From contig JABCTZ010000036.1 of NCBI GenBank assembly GCA_018238155.1, forward strand, positions 1 to 64,000: 64,000 nt of DNA. The letters run 5' to 3'. Of the stretch, positions 8,428-17,216 are shown one piece after another. The position numbers were made by a program, and so were the translations under genes. Source of the stretch: Candidatus Heimdallarchaeota archaeon (GTDB taxonomy: Archaea; Asgardarchaeota; Heimdallarchaeia; JABLTI01). The notes beneath the pieces were generated by a model that did not search any database, had not been told where the DNA came from, and saw only the letters and a program-made list of their open reading frames with translations. Numbering within the stretch: the stretch's first letter is position 1; each line of letters opens with the position of its first letter.

Positions 8428-10473
8428 TTAATCTTCCTTTTTGATTTGTTTAAATTTCTCTCTTTCGAAGCTACGAAGAATATCAGTTTTGGATAATATA
8501 CCAACTAATATTCCATTTTCGAGTGAGTCTAGCACTGGTGCACGTTTGATGCCTTTTCTATTTAAAATATTGATTGCCTCATCAACAGTTTGATCTTGAT
8601 ATAAAGCTATAACATTGCGTGAAGAAAAATCTTGAGCTAATTTTTCTAGCTCGTCTTTCATTTTAGCTCTCCGTATATCTGAAAGCGAAATAATTCCTAT
8701 GAGTTTCTTCTTTTCATTAATTACAGGATAACCAAAAGGACCATCAGATTCCACTAACTCACAAACTTCTCTCATGGTGGTTTTTTCTCCAATAGTAATT
8801 ACATCTGTTGTCATAATATCTTTAACAGTTGTAGTGGATAAAATTGTTACATTTCCACCTAATGTGATTTTAAGTCCTTTATCAACAAGAGCTTGTGTGT
8901 AAATTGATTCTTTAAGTAACCCTCGACAAATTAGATAGCTGACACTACACGTTAACATCAAGGGTATTACCATCATAATATTTCCTGTCATTTCTGACCC
9001 CATGAATATCATTGTTAAGGGTGCTCTAGTTGCCCCTGCAAATACAGCAGCTAAACCCGCTAATGCAAAAACTGAAACATTAACATTTGTCCCAAAAGCC
9101 GAATTGATACCATTTGCAAAGAGGCTTCCTGTACAAGCTCCAATAAATAGTGCAGGAGCAAATATTCCTCCTGGATTGCCTGAACCAACTGAGAATGAAG
9201 TGATAATTATTTTTAAAAGTAAAAGCACGAAAAGAAAAAGTAACACTGAGTTAAACGGGTTCTGTGTACTAAGATCACTTGAATTGCTGAGAATATTTGT
9301 TATTGTTGCATATCCTGCTCCAAAAATAAGTGGTATCCCATTTGCGTCTTTTGGACTTCCAAGAGCTACTAACCCTGTAAGTAATGCTCCGAGAACAGGT
9401 AGAAATACTCCTCGTATAGGCAATCTTTTAAAAATTGCTGAAGTAAAATGGAAAAATTTGGTGTATAGTACTCCTACAATTCCTGCAATAACACCAAATA
9501 GAATAAACCAATGTAAGTCGTAAATATATGACGTCCAATCTAGACTTTTTAATGCTTCAACATTGAAGGATGGTTCTGGCATTCCGGAGCTATTTGGTGA
9601 TAATTTCAAGATATCTATTAATGAACTAAGAGTTGATGCAGTTAATGATGCAATTATTATTGGGACAATTTCATCAGCAACTAATGATACCAGAAGGATT
9701 TCGATACCAAAAAGCGCTCCACCAATTGGTGAGTTAAAAGTAGCTGAAATTCCTGCAGAAAGACCAGCAATAACAATGATACGCATATTTCTTCCATGGA
9801 GTCCAACAAAACGTGCAACACTAGCACTTAAACCCGCTCCAATTTGAGTTATAGGTCCTTCTCTTCCAACACTTAATCCTGCACCAGAACTAATTGCAGA
9901 TGTAATCATCTTAATGAAAGGAGTTCTTCTTCTCATAGCTCCATCATTAAAAGCAATAGATTCCATAACTTGAGGAATGCCAGAACCTTTAGATTCGGGG
10001 CTATAATTCCAAATAATTGGTGCTGTTAAAAGAGAAGCAATAATTGGCGTTAAAATTATTGCTAGAAATTTCCATCCATTGAAATTTGAATTCATTAATC
10101 CAAATATTTGTCCCATAAAGACATAATCTGCTCCAACGCTTAACCAATCAAATCCCCAAGCTGCCAGAGCACCAATAATACCTACAATAATCGCTAAAAC
10201 ATTGATAATAAATTGTTTATTTTTTATTAATTCCAAGAGCGCTTTTTTTGGATGTTTAATATCATCAACAAATTCGCGCCAAGTATTTCTAGTTGATGTT
10301 TTAGTTTTGTTCCATTTACTTACTAAGAAATCATCCAATTCATCTGTATCTAATTCATCTTCAAATTCTTTTGACTCTTCACTTGAAGGAATATCCTTAA
10401 TTTCTTTTTGATCCATATTTTCTTTTTTTCTATTTTGTTTCGATGGGACCATTGGTTGAATATTCTCCTTCAA
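8428..10473 (-). CDS. ClC-family chloride channel/transporter with CBS domains (copy 2)
   Basis: The 681-residue protein is a paralogue of the next gene. A hydrophilic N-terminal tail of about 100 residues, rich in acidic and basic residues, precedes the ClC membrane domain. Filter motifs are GSGIPQV near 160, GREGPITQ near 205 and GNPGGIFAP near 430. Two CBS domains, which usually sense adenine nucleotides, fill residues of about 550-675. FNSPIGGALFGIEIL shows isoleucine at the E. coli E203 position, so proton coupling may be absent. The first codon read is TTG; an ATG at residue 8 (10452) is an alternative, with GGAG 12 bases before. The two copies probably set chloride or other anion balance at the plasma membrane. 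Confidence 0.9.
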   Translation of the reverse strand: MKENIQPMVPSKQNRKKENMDQKEIKDIPSSEESKEFEDELDTDELDDFLVSKWNKTKTSTRNTWREFVDDIKHPKKALLELIKNKQFIINVLAIIVGIIGALAAWGFDWLSVGADYVFMGQIFGLMNSNFNGWKFLAIILTPIIASLLTAPIIWNYSPESKGSGIPQVMESIAFNDGAMRRRTPFIKMITSAISSGAGLSVGREGPITQIGAGLSASVARFVGLHGRNMRIIVIAGLSAGISATFNSPIGGALFGIEILLVSLVADEIVPIIIASLTASTLSSLIDILKLSPNSSGMPEPSFNVEALKSLDWTSYIYDLHWFILFGVIAGIVGVLYTKFFHFTSAIFKRLPIRGVFLPVLGALLTGLVALGSPKDANGIPLIFGAGYATITNILSNSSDLSTQNPFNSVLLFLFVLLLLKIIITSFSVGSGNPGGIFAPALFIGACTGSLFANGINSAFGTNVNVSVFALAGLAAVFAGATRAPLTMIFMGSEMTGNIMMVIPLMLTCSVSYLICRGLLKESIYTQALVDKGLKITLGGNVTILSTTTVKDIMTTDVITIGEKTTMREVCELVESDGPFGYPVINEKKKLIGIISLSDIRRAKMKDELEKLAQDFSSRNVIALYQDQTVDEAINILNRKGIKRAPVLDSLENGILVGILSKTDILRSFEREKFKQIKKED

Positions 10474-10656
10474 ATATATCTGCAGTTGTATATATTCTAC
10501 TCTTCTTTTTCAGTTAATTCTTTTATCATCTATTTTAGCTAACTATCTTCTAAAGAGTTTGTTGTTTACGTTCTTTTTTCTATTTTTGATTAAATAGAAA
10601 GCTTGAAAATAGGTAAAACTATTTTTCCAATGTAAATGCTGAATGAAGTGAATAAT

Positions 10657-12816
10657 ATGGGTTCAATAAGCTGTCCTAAATGCAAGGGAACAGGAAACGA
10701 AATTATATCTGATAAAACATGTCCAGATTGTAAAGGAATTGGGAGCACAAAAATAGTTCTTTCTTCCTTTGGGGCATCATCAAATGACAACAAGTGTAAA
10801 ACTTGCAAAGGAGCAGGTAACTTAATCAAAAAGGAAAAATGCACTGCTTGCAATGGAAACGGAACAATAATTCTCTGTGATTCTTGTAAGAAAATTATCT
10901 CGGAACCAATTCCTAAAGAGCATGGTGTTATCCAATGTTCTGAATGCAAAGAATCTCCGATTGTATTTGTTTTAAAACCTCCTTGTAGTACAAGAACTAT
11001 TAGAGTTGGAACATACTATCATGCTAAAGTCAAAAATTTCAAAGATTTTGGTGTTTTTGCAGAACTTTTCCCAGGTGTAGAGGGTCTGATTAGAACTCAG
11101 AACCTCAAAGGCTTACAAATAAACGATGCTGGTAAGAAAATAATTGTTTATGTTAATGCCAAAACCCGAGATGGAAAATTGGAGTTAACTCCTGCCAATT
11201 TGAAAGAATATCGACATGGTGTAAAACGAGACCAAATGGACCACTTCAAAATTTCTTCTATTTCAAGAAGACTGCAGAATAAAACAGTGCTTTTACAAGG
11301 AAAAGTTTCGCAGATACGGAAAACTTCGGGTCCAATATCATATAATTTTACCGACGAAACAGGTTCAATTGCTGGTGCCGCATTTATCAAGCCAATGGAA
11401 GAAAATCCCTACAAAACAATTGAAGTGGGTGATATTGTTGAAGTTGTAGGCACTGTAAATACTCATCGTGATATGTTACAAATAGAAATTCAAGATATGA
11501 TTGAAGCCGGTGATGAAGAAACCAAAGAGATATTGGAACGTATTGAGAAAGTATTGGATAAGAAATCAGAACCGGAAAAAATTCCTTTCCTGATAAAAAA
11601 TGAAATTTTAGAAAAGATGAAACCAGACCTTTACAAATTAGCAAAGCTAATAAGGCGTGCTGTTTATGATGGAACACCAATTCTTCTTAGACATCATGCA
11701 GATACAGATGGAATTTCTTGTGCTGTCGCAATTGAACATGCAATTCTATCTTTAATAATGGAAGAACAAGCTGAAACAGTGAAATTCCGTATAAAACGTT
11801 CTCCTTCGAAATCTCCTTTTTGGGATTTTATTGATGTAACAAAAGATCTTGACTTTGCTCTTCAAGATGCAATAAGATTTGGTGATAAATTACCTTTTGT
11901 GATTTTACTAGATTTGGGTAGTTCACATGAAAGCCTTGCATCAATAAATATGGCGAAACTTTTTGGTATCAATGTTTGTGTATTAGATCATCATTTTCCA
12001 GAAAAAATAATTAAGGAAAATGTGGAAATCCATGCAAATCCTTACTATGTTGGTGGTGATTACAATCTTTGTGCTGGAATGCTGGGTGTAGAGCTTGCCA
12101 GAATAATTAATCCAAAAATTTCTGACAAAATTGACTATTTGGCTGCTATTGCAGGTGCAGCAGACAGAGTTTCAGGTCCAGAAATAAAGCAATACCTGAA
12201 AATCGCAAAGAAAAAGGGTTTGACTGAAGAATTCATCAGAAAAATTGCTTTAGCTATTGATTACGAGCAATATTTTCTAAGATTTTCTGATGGGAAAAAT
12301 ATCGTTGATAGTATTTTTGGTATTAATGAACTTAATTCTACTAATCACAAGGAACTTGTTGATTTTCTTTATTCCGAAGCAAAAACGGCAATGGATAGAC
12401 AATTAGCGATTAGTATGACACACATTCAAGAAGAGATCCTACCAAATGATGCTATTTTAGTTACTTTAGATATTGAGGCATATTCCCCTCGGTTTGAATT
12501 TCCAAATCCTGGTAAATCAACTGGTGCAGTTCATGATACTATTTGTACAAGAGAACCTGAAAGAGCTGTCATTACTTTGGGTGTTGGACCAGATTTTGTT
12601 ATCCTCAGATCAAGAGACGCAATTATTAATTTTCCCAAAATAATTGGTAATCTCAAAAAGAAGATTCCACAAGCAGGAGCTGATGGTGGAGGACATGAAG
12701 TCGTTGGTACAGTGAAATTCGTTTCGGGAATGCATGCCGAAGTTTTGGACTATCTTAAGAAAGCTTTAGGAAAAGCTAAAACGAAATTTAGTGTTGCTAA
12801 GAAACGAAAAAAATAA
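10657..12816 (+). CDS. DHH-family nuclease with DnaJ zinc finger, S1 and OB domains (RecJ-like)
   Basis: Residues of about 5-105 carry four DnaJ-type CxxCxGxG units (CPKCKGTG, CPDCKGIG, CKTCKGAG, CTACNGNG) and two more CxxC pairs. An S1 RNA-binding domain follows (about 120-180), an OB-fold segment (about 205-285), then the DHH phosphoesterase core with HADTDG near 355, DHH near 450 and DHHA1 GGGHE near 683. This is the layout of haloarchaeal-type RecJ homologues. It is probably a single-strand exonuclease in repair or RNA turnover. The frame opens at 10636, but ATG 10657 has GAAGTG 6-10 bases before it and starts just ahead of the first zinc site, so I prefer it. Confidence 0.85.
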   Translation: MGSISCPKCKGTGNEIISDKTCPDCKGIGSTKIVLSSFGASSNDNKCKTCKGAGNLIKKEKCTACNGNGTIILCDSCKKIISEPIPKEHGVIQCSECKESPIVFVLKPPCSTRTIRVGTYYHAKVKNFKDFGVFAELFPGVEGLIRTQNLKGLQINDAGKKIIVYVNAKTRDGKLELTPANLKEYRHGVKRDQMDHFKISSISRRLQNKTVLLQGKVSQIRKTSGPISYNFTDETGSIAGAAFIKPMEENPYKTIEVGDIVEVVGTVNTHRDMLQIEIQDMIEAGDEETKEILERIEKVLDKKSEPEKIPFLIKNEILEKMKPDLYKLAKLIRRAVYDGTPILLRHHADTDGISCAVAIEHAILSLIMEEQAETVKFRIKRSPSKSPFWDFIDVTKDLDFALQDAIRFGDKLPFVILLDLGSSHESLASINMAKLFGINVCVLDHHFPEKIIKENVEIHANPYYVGGDYNLCAGMLGVELARIINPKISDKIDYLAAIAGAADRVSGPEIKQYLKIAKKKGLTEEFIRKIALAIDYEQYFLRFSDGKNIVDSIFGINELNSTNHKELVDFLYSEAKTAMDRQLAISMTHIQEEILPNDAILVTLDIEAYSPRFEFPNPGKSTGAVHDTICTREPERAVITLGVGPDFVILRSRDAIINFPKIIGNLKKKIPQAGADGGGHEVVGTVKFVSGMHAEVLDYLKKALGKAKTKFSVAKKRKK

Positions 12817-12826
12817 AGCTATGAAT

Positions 12827-12870
12827 ACTCATTTTTGAGTGTGGGTGAATAACCCACATAAATATTTTTT
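12827..12870. terminator. Double-hairpin terminator between convergent genes
   Basis: ACTCA/TGAGT (12827-12840) is followed at once by GTGGGT/ACCCAC (12841-12857) and a T-run. It separates the converging DHH nuclease and mptA genes. Confidence 0.55.
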
Positions 12871-12874
12871 TCAA

Positions 12875-13699
12875 TTATTCCTTGAAATAAGTTGCTGTTG
12901 ATCCTTTTGCAATTACATCATGCTTGTGAATACTCTCGAGACTTTTGACAATTGCTGTTAAATCTAATTTCTTATCATTGAAACTTTCTTTTGATCGAGC
13001 TAATATACTTCTACAAACATCTTCAACAAACATTGGATTATCATACATACTATCAATAACATATTGTTCATCTTCTGTTTTCAAAATAGAGTAAGTTTCA
13101 GCAGGAAAGGATTTCTTCAAAATATTGACCAATGATTCAAAGGACGGCATTTGATCTAATGTTCCTTTAGCAGTTAACTTTCCCAATGCTCTTTGAACAT
13201 GTGTTCTTTTTTCCGGACTGTTTTCCATCGCATGAGGACAAACAGTATTACCAATATATTCTATTGAAATAGCAATCAAATCTTCATGCCCATCTTGAAC
13301 CCATGTTTCAACAGTAACGTTCGTCACTTCAAATGTTTTTTTCTTAGTTACCGGTGTTCTCGTTTCATAAAAGAAATCAAAGTTTAATGATAAATGAGCA
13401 TGTGAGTATGGATGTTTTTCTTTCAATTTTTTCAAGGCTTGTAAAGATAATTGTTCTACAGAATGGTGGGCATTTCGTTCATCATTAATGATTCCAACTA
13501 CTGATTCACAAATTCGAGACATGTGAGCTCCCTTCATTTCTGCGGGTAAATTTATTGTTACTTCTATTGCAGGAGTTAAATGGTACGTTTTTCCCTCTCG
13601 AGTAATTACCAATAATGTCTTGAAATTAGTAATACCTACATAATCAAGTGATATTTCATTCATAGGTTTCTCATTTTGTGTTTCAATTTGATTTTTCAC
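12875..13699 (-). CDS. mptA: GTP cyclohydrolase, MptA/FolE2 type
   Basis: The 274-residue protein matches the COG1469 family, which converts GTP to a dihydroneopterin derivative, the first step of pterin cofactor synthesis. Visible signatures are GAHMSRICE at residues 57-65 (family 'KGxHMSR') and GNTVCPHA near 149-156, whose Cys and His are metal or substrate ligands. In archaea the Fe-dependent MptA makes the 2',3'-cyclic phosphate used for tetrahydromethanopterin; FolE2 in bacteria makes folate. The presence of other methanopterin-type genes at 26 and 44-46 kb favours MptA here. It converges with the DHH nuclease gene. Confidence 0.88.
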   Translation of the reverse strand: MKNQIETQNEKPMNEISLDYVGITNFKTLLVITREGKTYHLTPAIEVTINLPAEMKGAHMSRICESVVGIINDERNAHHSVEQLSLQALKKLKEKHPYSHAHLSLNFDFFYETRTPVTKKKTFEVTNVTVETWVQDGHEDLIAISIEYIGNTVCPHAMENSPEKRTHVQRALGKLTAKGTLDQMPSFESLVNILKKSFPAETYSILKTEDEQYVIDSMYDNPMFVEDVCRSILARSKESFNDKKLDLTAIVKSLESIHKHDVIAKGSTATYFKE

Positions 13700-13885
13700 T
13701 GGTTCACTCTCAATTTATCTATTTAGCCTATACTAGGAGCTTTTGTTATGAAAATTTAAACACTTTGTATTGTTTACTATTTTTCCCCTTAAATATTATC
13801 TATATATTAAAGAAAGTATTATAGATGTGTGTAAATACAAAACCATAAGAATATTCATTGTGCTGGCATGCTTAAGGGGATACTG

Positions 13886-14629
13886 ATGGCAATAACAACA
13901 TTACTCTTTGATATGGATTCAACGTTGATTGATATCGATGAAACCCATTTCAGTAAGACATATTTCAAGACGTTACATGAATGTCATTTCAGTGATTTTG
14001 ATTTAGGCTACTTTTGTAATTCTTTAACAGAAATAACTAGATATGTAATGTTAAGCAAATCTCCCAAAGAATTCACTATTGATACTTTTGTAAAAGAAAT
14101 GTCAAAAAAATATAAAAGAAAACCAGAAGATCTCTTTGAGAACCTTCTCCATTTTTATAATAATGAATATGAAACACTCCGTCCTTTTGTACGCCCCATA
14201 AGGGGAGTGAAAAAAATGTTAAAATATTGTTTCAAAGAAGGATATGAAGTAATAGTTGCAACTACTCCAGTTTTCCCCGAAGTAGCTATACGAAAACGAT
14301 TAAAGTGGGGTGGCTTGGAGAAATTTGATTTTAAATTGGTTACTCATGCAGGGAATATGCATTTCTCTAAACCAAGAGAAGAATATTATCAAGAAGTACT
14401 TTCAATGATAGGTAAAAAGAAGGATGAATGCATAATGGTTGGCAATGAATTCATGTCTGATATCGTAGGTCCAACTCGGATGGGTCTGAAAACATTCTAT
14501 TGTCCTTTACCTACAGTAAATGATGATTTATTCGTTTCACCCGAATTGAAAAGGTTTAGTAAAATAAAACCAACGTATCGTGGAACTATCAATGACTTTG
14601 CAAAGTTACTAAATGATGGTCTTCAATAG
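13886..14629 (+). CDS. HAD-superfamily hydrolase
   Basis: The protein starts with the HAD nucleophile motif LLFDMDSTLIDID (DxDxT), near residues 8-20 of the longer reading. A helical cap follows, then the motif II-like stretch EVIVATTP, a lysine in HFSKPREEYY and the acidic motif MVGNEFMSDIVG. It is a probable phosphatase or phosphoglycolate phosphatase-like enzyme, substrate unknown. The frame opens at ATG 13868, but ATG 13886 is preceded by AAGGGGA at a spacing of about 6, so I take 13886 as the start. It stands alone, converging with the DUF523 gene. Confidence 0.8.
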   Translation: MAITTLLFDMDSTLIDIDETHFSKTYFKTLHECHFSDFDLGYFCNSLTEITRYVMLSKSPKEFTIDTFVKEMSKKYKRKPEDLFENLLHFYNNEYETLRPFVRPIRGVKKMLKYCFKEGYEVIVATTPVFPEVAIRKRLKWGGLEKFDFKLVTHAGNMHFSKPREEYYQEVLSMIGKKKDECIMVGNEFMSDIVGPTRMGLKTFYCPLPTVNDDLFVSPELKRFSKIKPTYRGTINDFAKLLNDGLQ

Positions 14630-14663
14630 ACATATTTAACTTTCTGTTTTGTTTATTCCAGAT

Positions 14664-15170
14664 CTATAATTCAACTATTTTTTTGATATCGTTTCCTGAA
14701 TATATTTTCAAACCATGTCTCTTCAATTGAGCAGTAGAAACGCCTCGACCGGTTACTAGGTATTTTTCCTCACCGACTTTCTTATTATAAATTTGATACA
14801 CACCACATGAAGGGCTTTTATCTCTCATTATGGCTGTTTTAACATTAAATAATGTAGCATATTTTATTGATTCCTCTGCTCCTAAAAGGAAATGAGAAGT
14901 AATATCATTATTTTCTTCGTTTAGTACTTTTGTTTCAAAATCAAGAACAGCTTCTCCTGAACCTTCAAGTATCGACATACCGATTCTTGGTGTGCTCATT
15001 CCACCAAGCTGCTCAGGGCAAAATGGGATGAGTATTTTTCTTTGAGCTAGTTTAATAACTTCCACGCTCTTTCGGATTTCACAATTATAAGTACATTTTA
15101 TTCCCAATAAACAAGCACTTACCATAATAGGCTCATTCTTAGTTGACTCGAGAGTTTTGTTCATGATCAA
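14664..15170 (-). CDS. DUF523 protein
   Basis: A 168-residue protein with the conserved cysteines of DUF523: SACLLG near residue 20, CPEQLGG near 52, and KSPSCG near 121. The family is small, soluble and of unknown function; the cysteines suggest metal or persulfide chemistry. M1 and M3 are both possible starts (ATG at 15170 or 15164). The gene is convergent with the HAD hydrolase and divergent from the methyltransferase. Confidence 0.8.
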   Translation of the reverse strand: MIMNKTLESTKNEPIMVSACLLGIKCTYNCEIRKSVEVIKLAQRKILIPFCPEQLGGMSTPRIGMSILEGSGEAVLDFETKVLNEENNDITSHFLLGAEESIKYATLFNVKTAIMRDKSPSCGVYQIYNKKVGEEKYLVTGRGVSTAQLKRHGLKIYSGNDIKKIVEL

Positions 15171-15259
15171 TCACCTATTTCTTATACAATGCTGCTTTAA
15201 TAATTAATGGAAAACCTTTTTGGTAGAAGTCCAATCTGTTTGTTTAGAAAGAATAGAAC

Positions 15260-15934
15260 GTGAAAGAAATGAACGGTTCAACATTTACTCCTTTTGTACC
15301 AAAGTTTGATTTAATTGCTCATTTATACAGTTTTGTTACTGGTGCTTTATTTATTTTAGGAGGAGCTACGGAAAACATTCTTCGAAAGAGAGCATACACA
15401 GAAACACTGATCCTAAAAGGCAACGAACTAATTCTAGATGTTTGCTGCGCAAATGGTAAAGGTACTCGTATACTTTCTAAATTGGTACCAAAAGGAAGCG
15501 TTTATGGAATCGATCTTAGTCCAGGAATGATTGCAAGTGCAATTGCAAAAAACACCCGGAAATATCATAATACAAAATTTAAAGTTGGAGATTGTTCTAA
15601 AATACCTTTTAATGATAGAACATTTGATGTGGTAACCGCAACATTAGCTTTGCATGAATTACCAACTAGTTTGGTACAAACTGTAATGATTGAAATTAAA
15701 CGTGTTCTAAAACCAAATGGATTTCTGTTCGTTTTTGATTTTAGGTATCCAAGAAAACCAACAGTCTATTTACGTGCACTGTACAATTTTTTGAGGTTAT
15801 TTGAAGATGATTCTGCTGCAAGATTTATGATGGTAGATCAAACACAGCTCTTTGCAAAATATGGTTTCATAAAGATACTTCAAAATAATTACCTCTCAGG
15901 ATTTATGCCTGCCACTCTCTATCAGTTAAAATAA
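15260..15934 (+). CDS. Class I SAM-dependent methyltransferase (UbiE-like)
   Basis: The 224-residue protein holds SAM-binding motif I, ILDVCCANGKGTRIL, near residues 55-70, the acidic residue of YGIDLSPGM near 88, and DVVTATLALHELP near 130, all typical of UbiE/COQ5-like enzymes. FVFDFRYPRKP gives the post-III strand. The substrate is unknown; a quinone, lipid or small molecule is possible. It ends next to a long hairpin at 15955-15981 that separates it from the converging coiled-coil gene. Confidence 0.8.
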   Translation: MKEMNGSTFTPFVPKFDLIAHLYSFVTGALFILGGATENILRKRAYTETLILKGNELILDVCCANGKGTRILSKLVPKGSVYGIDLSPGMIASAIAKNTRKYHNTKFKVGDCSKIPFNDRTFDVVTATLALHELPTSLVQTVMIEIKRVLKPNGFLFVFDFRYPRKPTVYLRALYNFLRLFEDDSAARFMMVDQTQLFAKYGFIKILQNNYLSGFMPATLYQLK

Positions 15935-15954
15935 AAAAAATCTTTATTGGGTTT

Positions 15955-15981
15955 GTTTGAAATAAGAAATATATTTCAAAC
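15955..15981. terminator. Perfect 10-bp hairpin between convergent genes
   Basis: GTTTGAAATA (15955-15964) pairs exactly with TATTTCAAAC (15972-15981), loop of 7, halfway between the converging methyltransferase and coiled-coil genes. It probably acts as a bidirectional terminator. Confidence 0.5.
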
Positions 15982-16024
15982 AGGTAATTTTTCGAAGAAG
16001 AATAGAAATAATTAATGTTGAGGT

Positions 16025-16906
16025 TTAAACCAAACCTCGTTCAACTAGCATGCTAAATTCTTCAAGAGAAAGTTTCTTACCTTCTTTGTATTTTCGCAAA
16101 GCTTCATCAGCTCTTGCTTCGATTGTTTCCTTGACTTCTCTGAAATGATCAACGCGAGCTTTTTGCCTAATACCTTGAAGCTCTTTCTGGTATTTTTCTT
16201 TGCCTTTAATGATCTCAATGAATTTCTTATGAGTTTCATCAGCAAGCTTTTTCGTTTCAATGAAATCTTTGTGGCATTGATCTGCTTCTTTGCGGATTTC
16301 ATCAATTTGAGCAAAAAGTTTGGTCATTTCATGATGATGTCTTTGAGAAGATTTGGCTGTGCGAATAACAGCTTTATGATAATGATTCATTTCAGCTTTC
16401 AAACCTTCAAATGTACTAAATCGAGCATTTCTTTCCTGACGAAGGGTTCTAATTGTTTCAGCTTCTTCAAGTTGTTCTTGTAAAGTAGCTATTTCTTGAA
16501 CAAGTCTTTTCTCTTCTTCGGGTGGTAGAATTTCAGTTTGAATCTTCCACTCAAGCTGTTTTAAATTGCGTCTTAGAACTTTTTCTGGGATAGGTAGCTT
16601 AGGCAACGGTTCCAAATGTTCATCTTCTTTGATTTGGTCTACTTCTTTCTTTGCTTCCGCCAGGTTTTTGCGTACTTCTTCACGCTTAACCTTGAAATCT
16701 TGGACTTTAGTATTCTCTAAGTCTCTTTCTTTCTGGTGTTCTTTGACTTTGGCAATTAATTCAGCCATTTGCTTATTCAATTCATCTCGTCTGTCAGCTT
16801 TTGCACGAGCTTCACCGTTGAGTTTATCTCTTTTATCTCTGAGCTCACTGGCTTGTCTTTCTTGCTCGGACAACTTAACAACAAGTTGATCAACTTCTGA
16901 TATCAT
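16025..16906 (-). CDS. Archaeal coiled-coil protein (COG1340-like)
   Basis: The 293-residue protein is almost wholly heptad-patterned and charged, without membrane segments or cysteines, except for a short compact C-terminus (KKLSLEEFSMLVERGLV). This is the form of the widely conserved archaeal coiled-coil family COG1340, often wrongly called phosphoserine phosphatase. Its role is not established; archaeal genomes commonly place it near information-processing genes. Here it is divergent from secY. Several other frames within it are shadows of its repetitive codons. Confidence 0.75.
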   Translation of the reverse strand: MISEVDQLVVKLSEQERQASELRDKRDKLNGEARAKADRRDELNKQMAELIAKVKEHQKERDLENTKVQDFKVKREEVRKNLAEAKKEVDQIKEDEHLEPLPKLPIPEKVLRRNLKQLEWKIQTEILPPEEEKRLVQEIATLQEQLEEAETIRTLRQERNARFSTFEGLKAEMNHYHKAVIRTAKSSQRHHHEMTKLFAQIDEIRKEADQCHKDFIETKKLADETHKKFIEIIKGKEKYQKELQGIRQKARVDHFREVKETIEARADEALRKYKEGKKLSLEEFSMLVERGLV

Positions 16907-17034
16907 GATGGGAAATCTCCATTTTATGTGCTTTAGGGGTTTTTCATCGAAAATTAGAACAAGCGTTCTAACTCGCAGTCACCTAAAAAAGATTGTTCTT
17001 TTCTAAGGCAATGTTCGAAAATGAAATCTAAACT

Positions 17035-17042
17035 TTTATAAA
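17035..17042 (+). promoter_or_regulatory. Probable TATA box of secY
   Basis: TTTATAAA lies 37 bases before a hairpin that starts at 17072, so a transcript starting near 17063-17068 would carry that hairpin at its 5' end and have a leader of about 150 bases. Because TTTATAAA is symmetric, it could also serve the divergent coiled-coil gene. Confidence 0.45.
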
Positions 17043-17071
17043 TTCTTCTATGAAATGCAGATAACCAATAG

Positions 17072-17173
17072 TGAGCTAAAAAAGGCATTCAACTAGTAAT
17101 AAAAAAGGTTTTAATGCCTAAAAGCTCAGACTATCCGAAATGCCTAAAAACTGTAAGTGTTTTTTTGAGGCAT
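17072..17173 (+). promoter_or_regulatory. Two tandem hairpins in the secY leader
   Basis: Hairpin 1: TGAGCT (17072-17077) with AGCTCA (17123-17128), internal A-rich loop, then GGCATT (17084-17089) with AATGCC (17113-17118). Hairpin 2: ATGCCTAAAAAC (17140-17151) with GTTTTT plus AGGCAT (17159-17173), bulge of three. Both use GGCAT/ATGCC stems, so they can exchange partners. The second ends 43 bases before the secY start. Confidence 0.45.
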
Positions 17174-17216
17174 AGGTACAATTATGTACTACAAATTCCA
17201 ACGTAAATAACAGAGT

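Noticed and set aside
9002..9847. Long plus-strand frames opposite ClC copy 2
   Set aside because: Shadows of the conserved ClC coding frame; no ribosome site and no protein signature.
16045..16889. Several long frames inside the coiled-coil gene on both strands
   Set aside because: They are by-products of the Lys/Glu-rich repetitive codons of the 293-residue coiled-coil protein.
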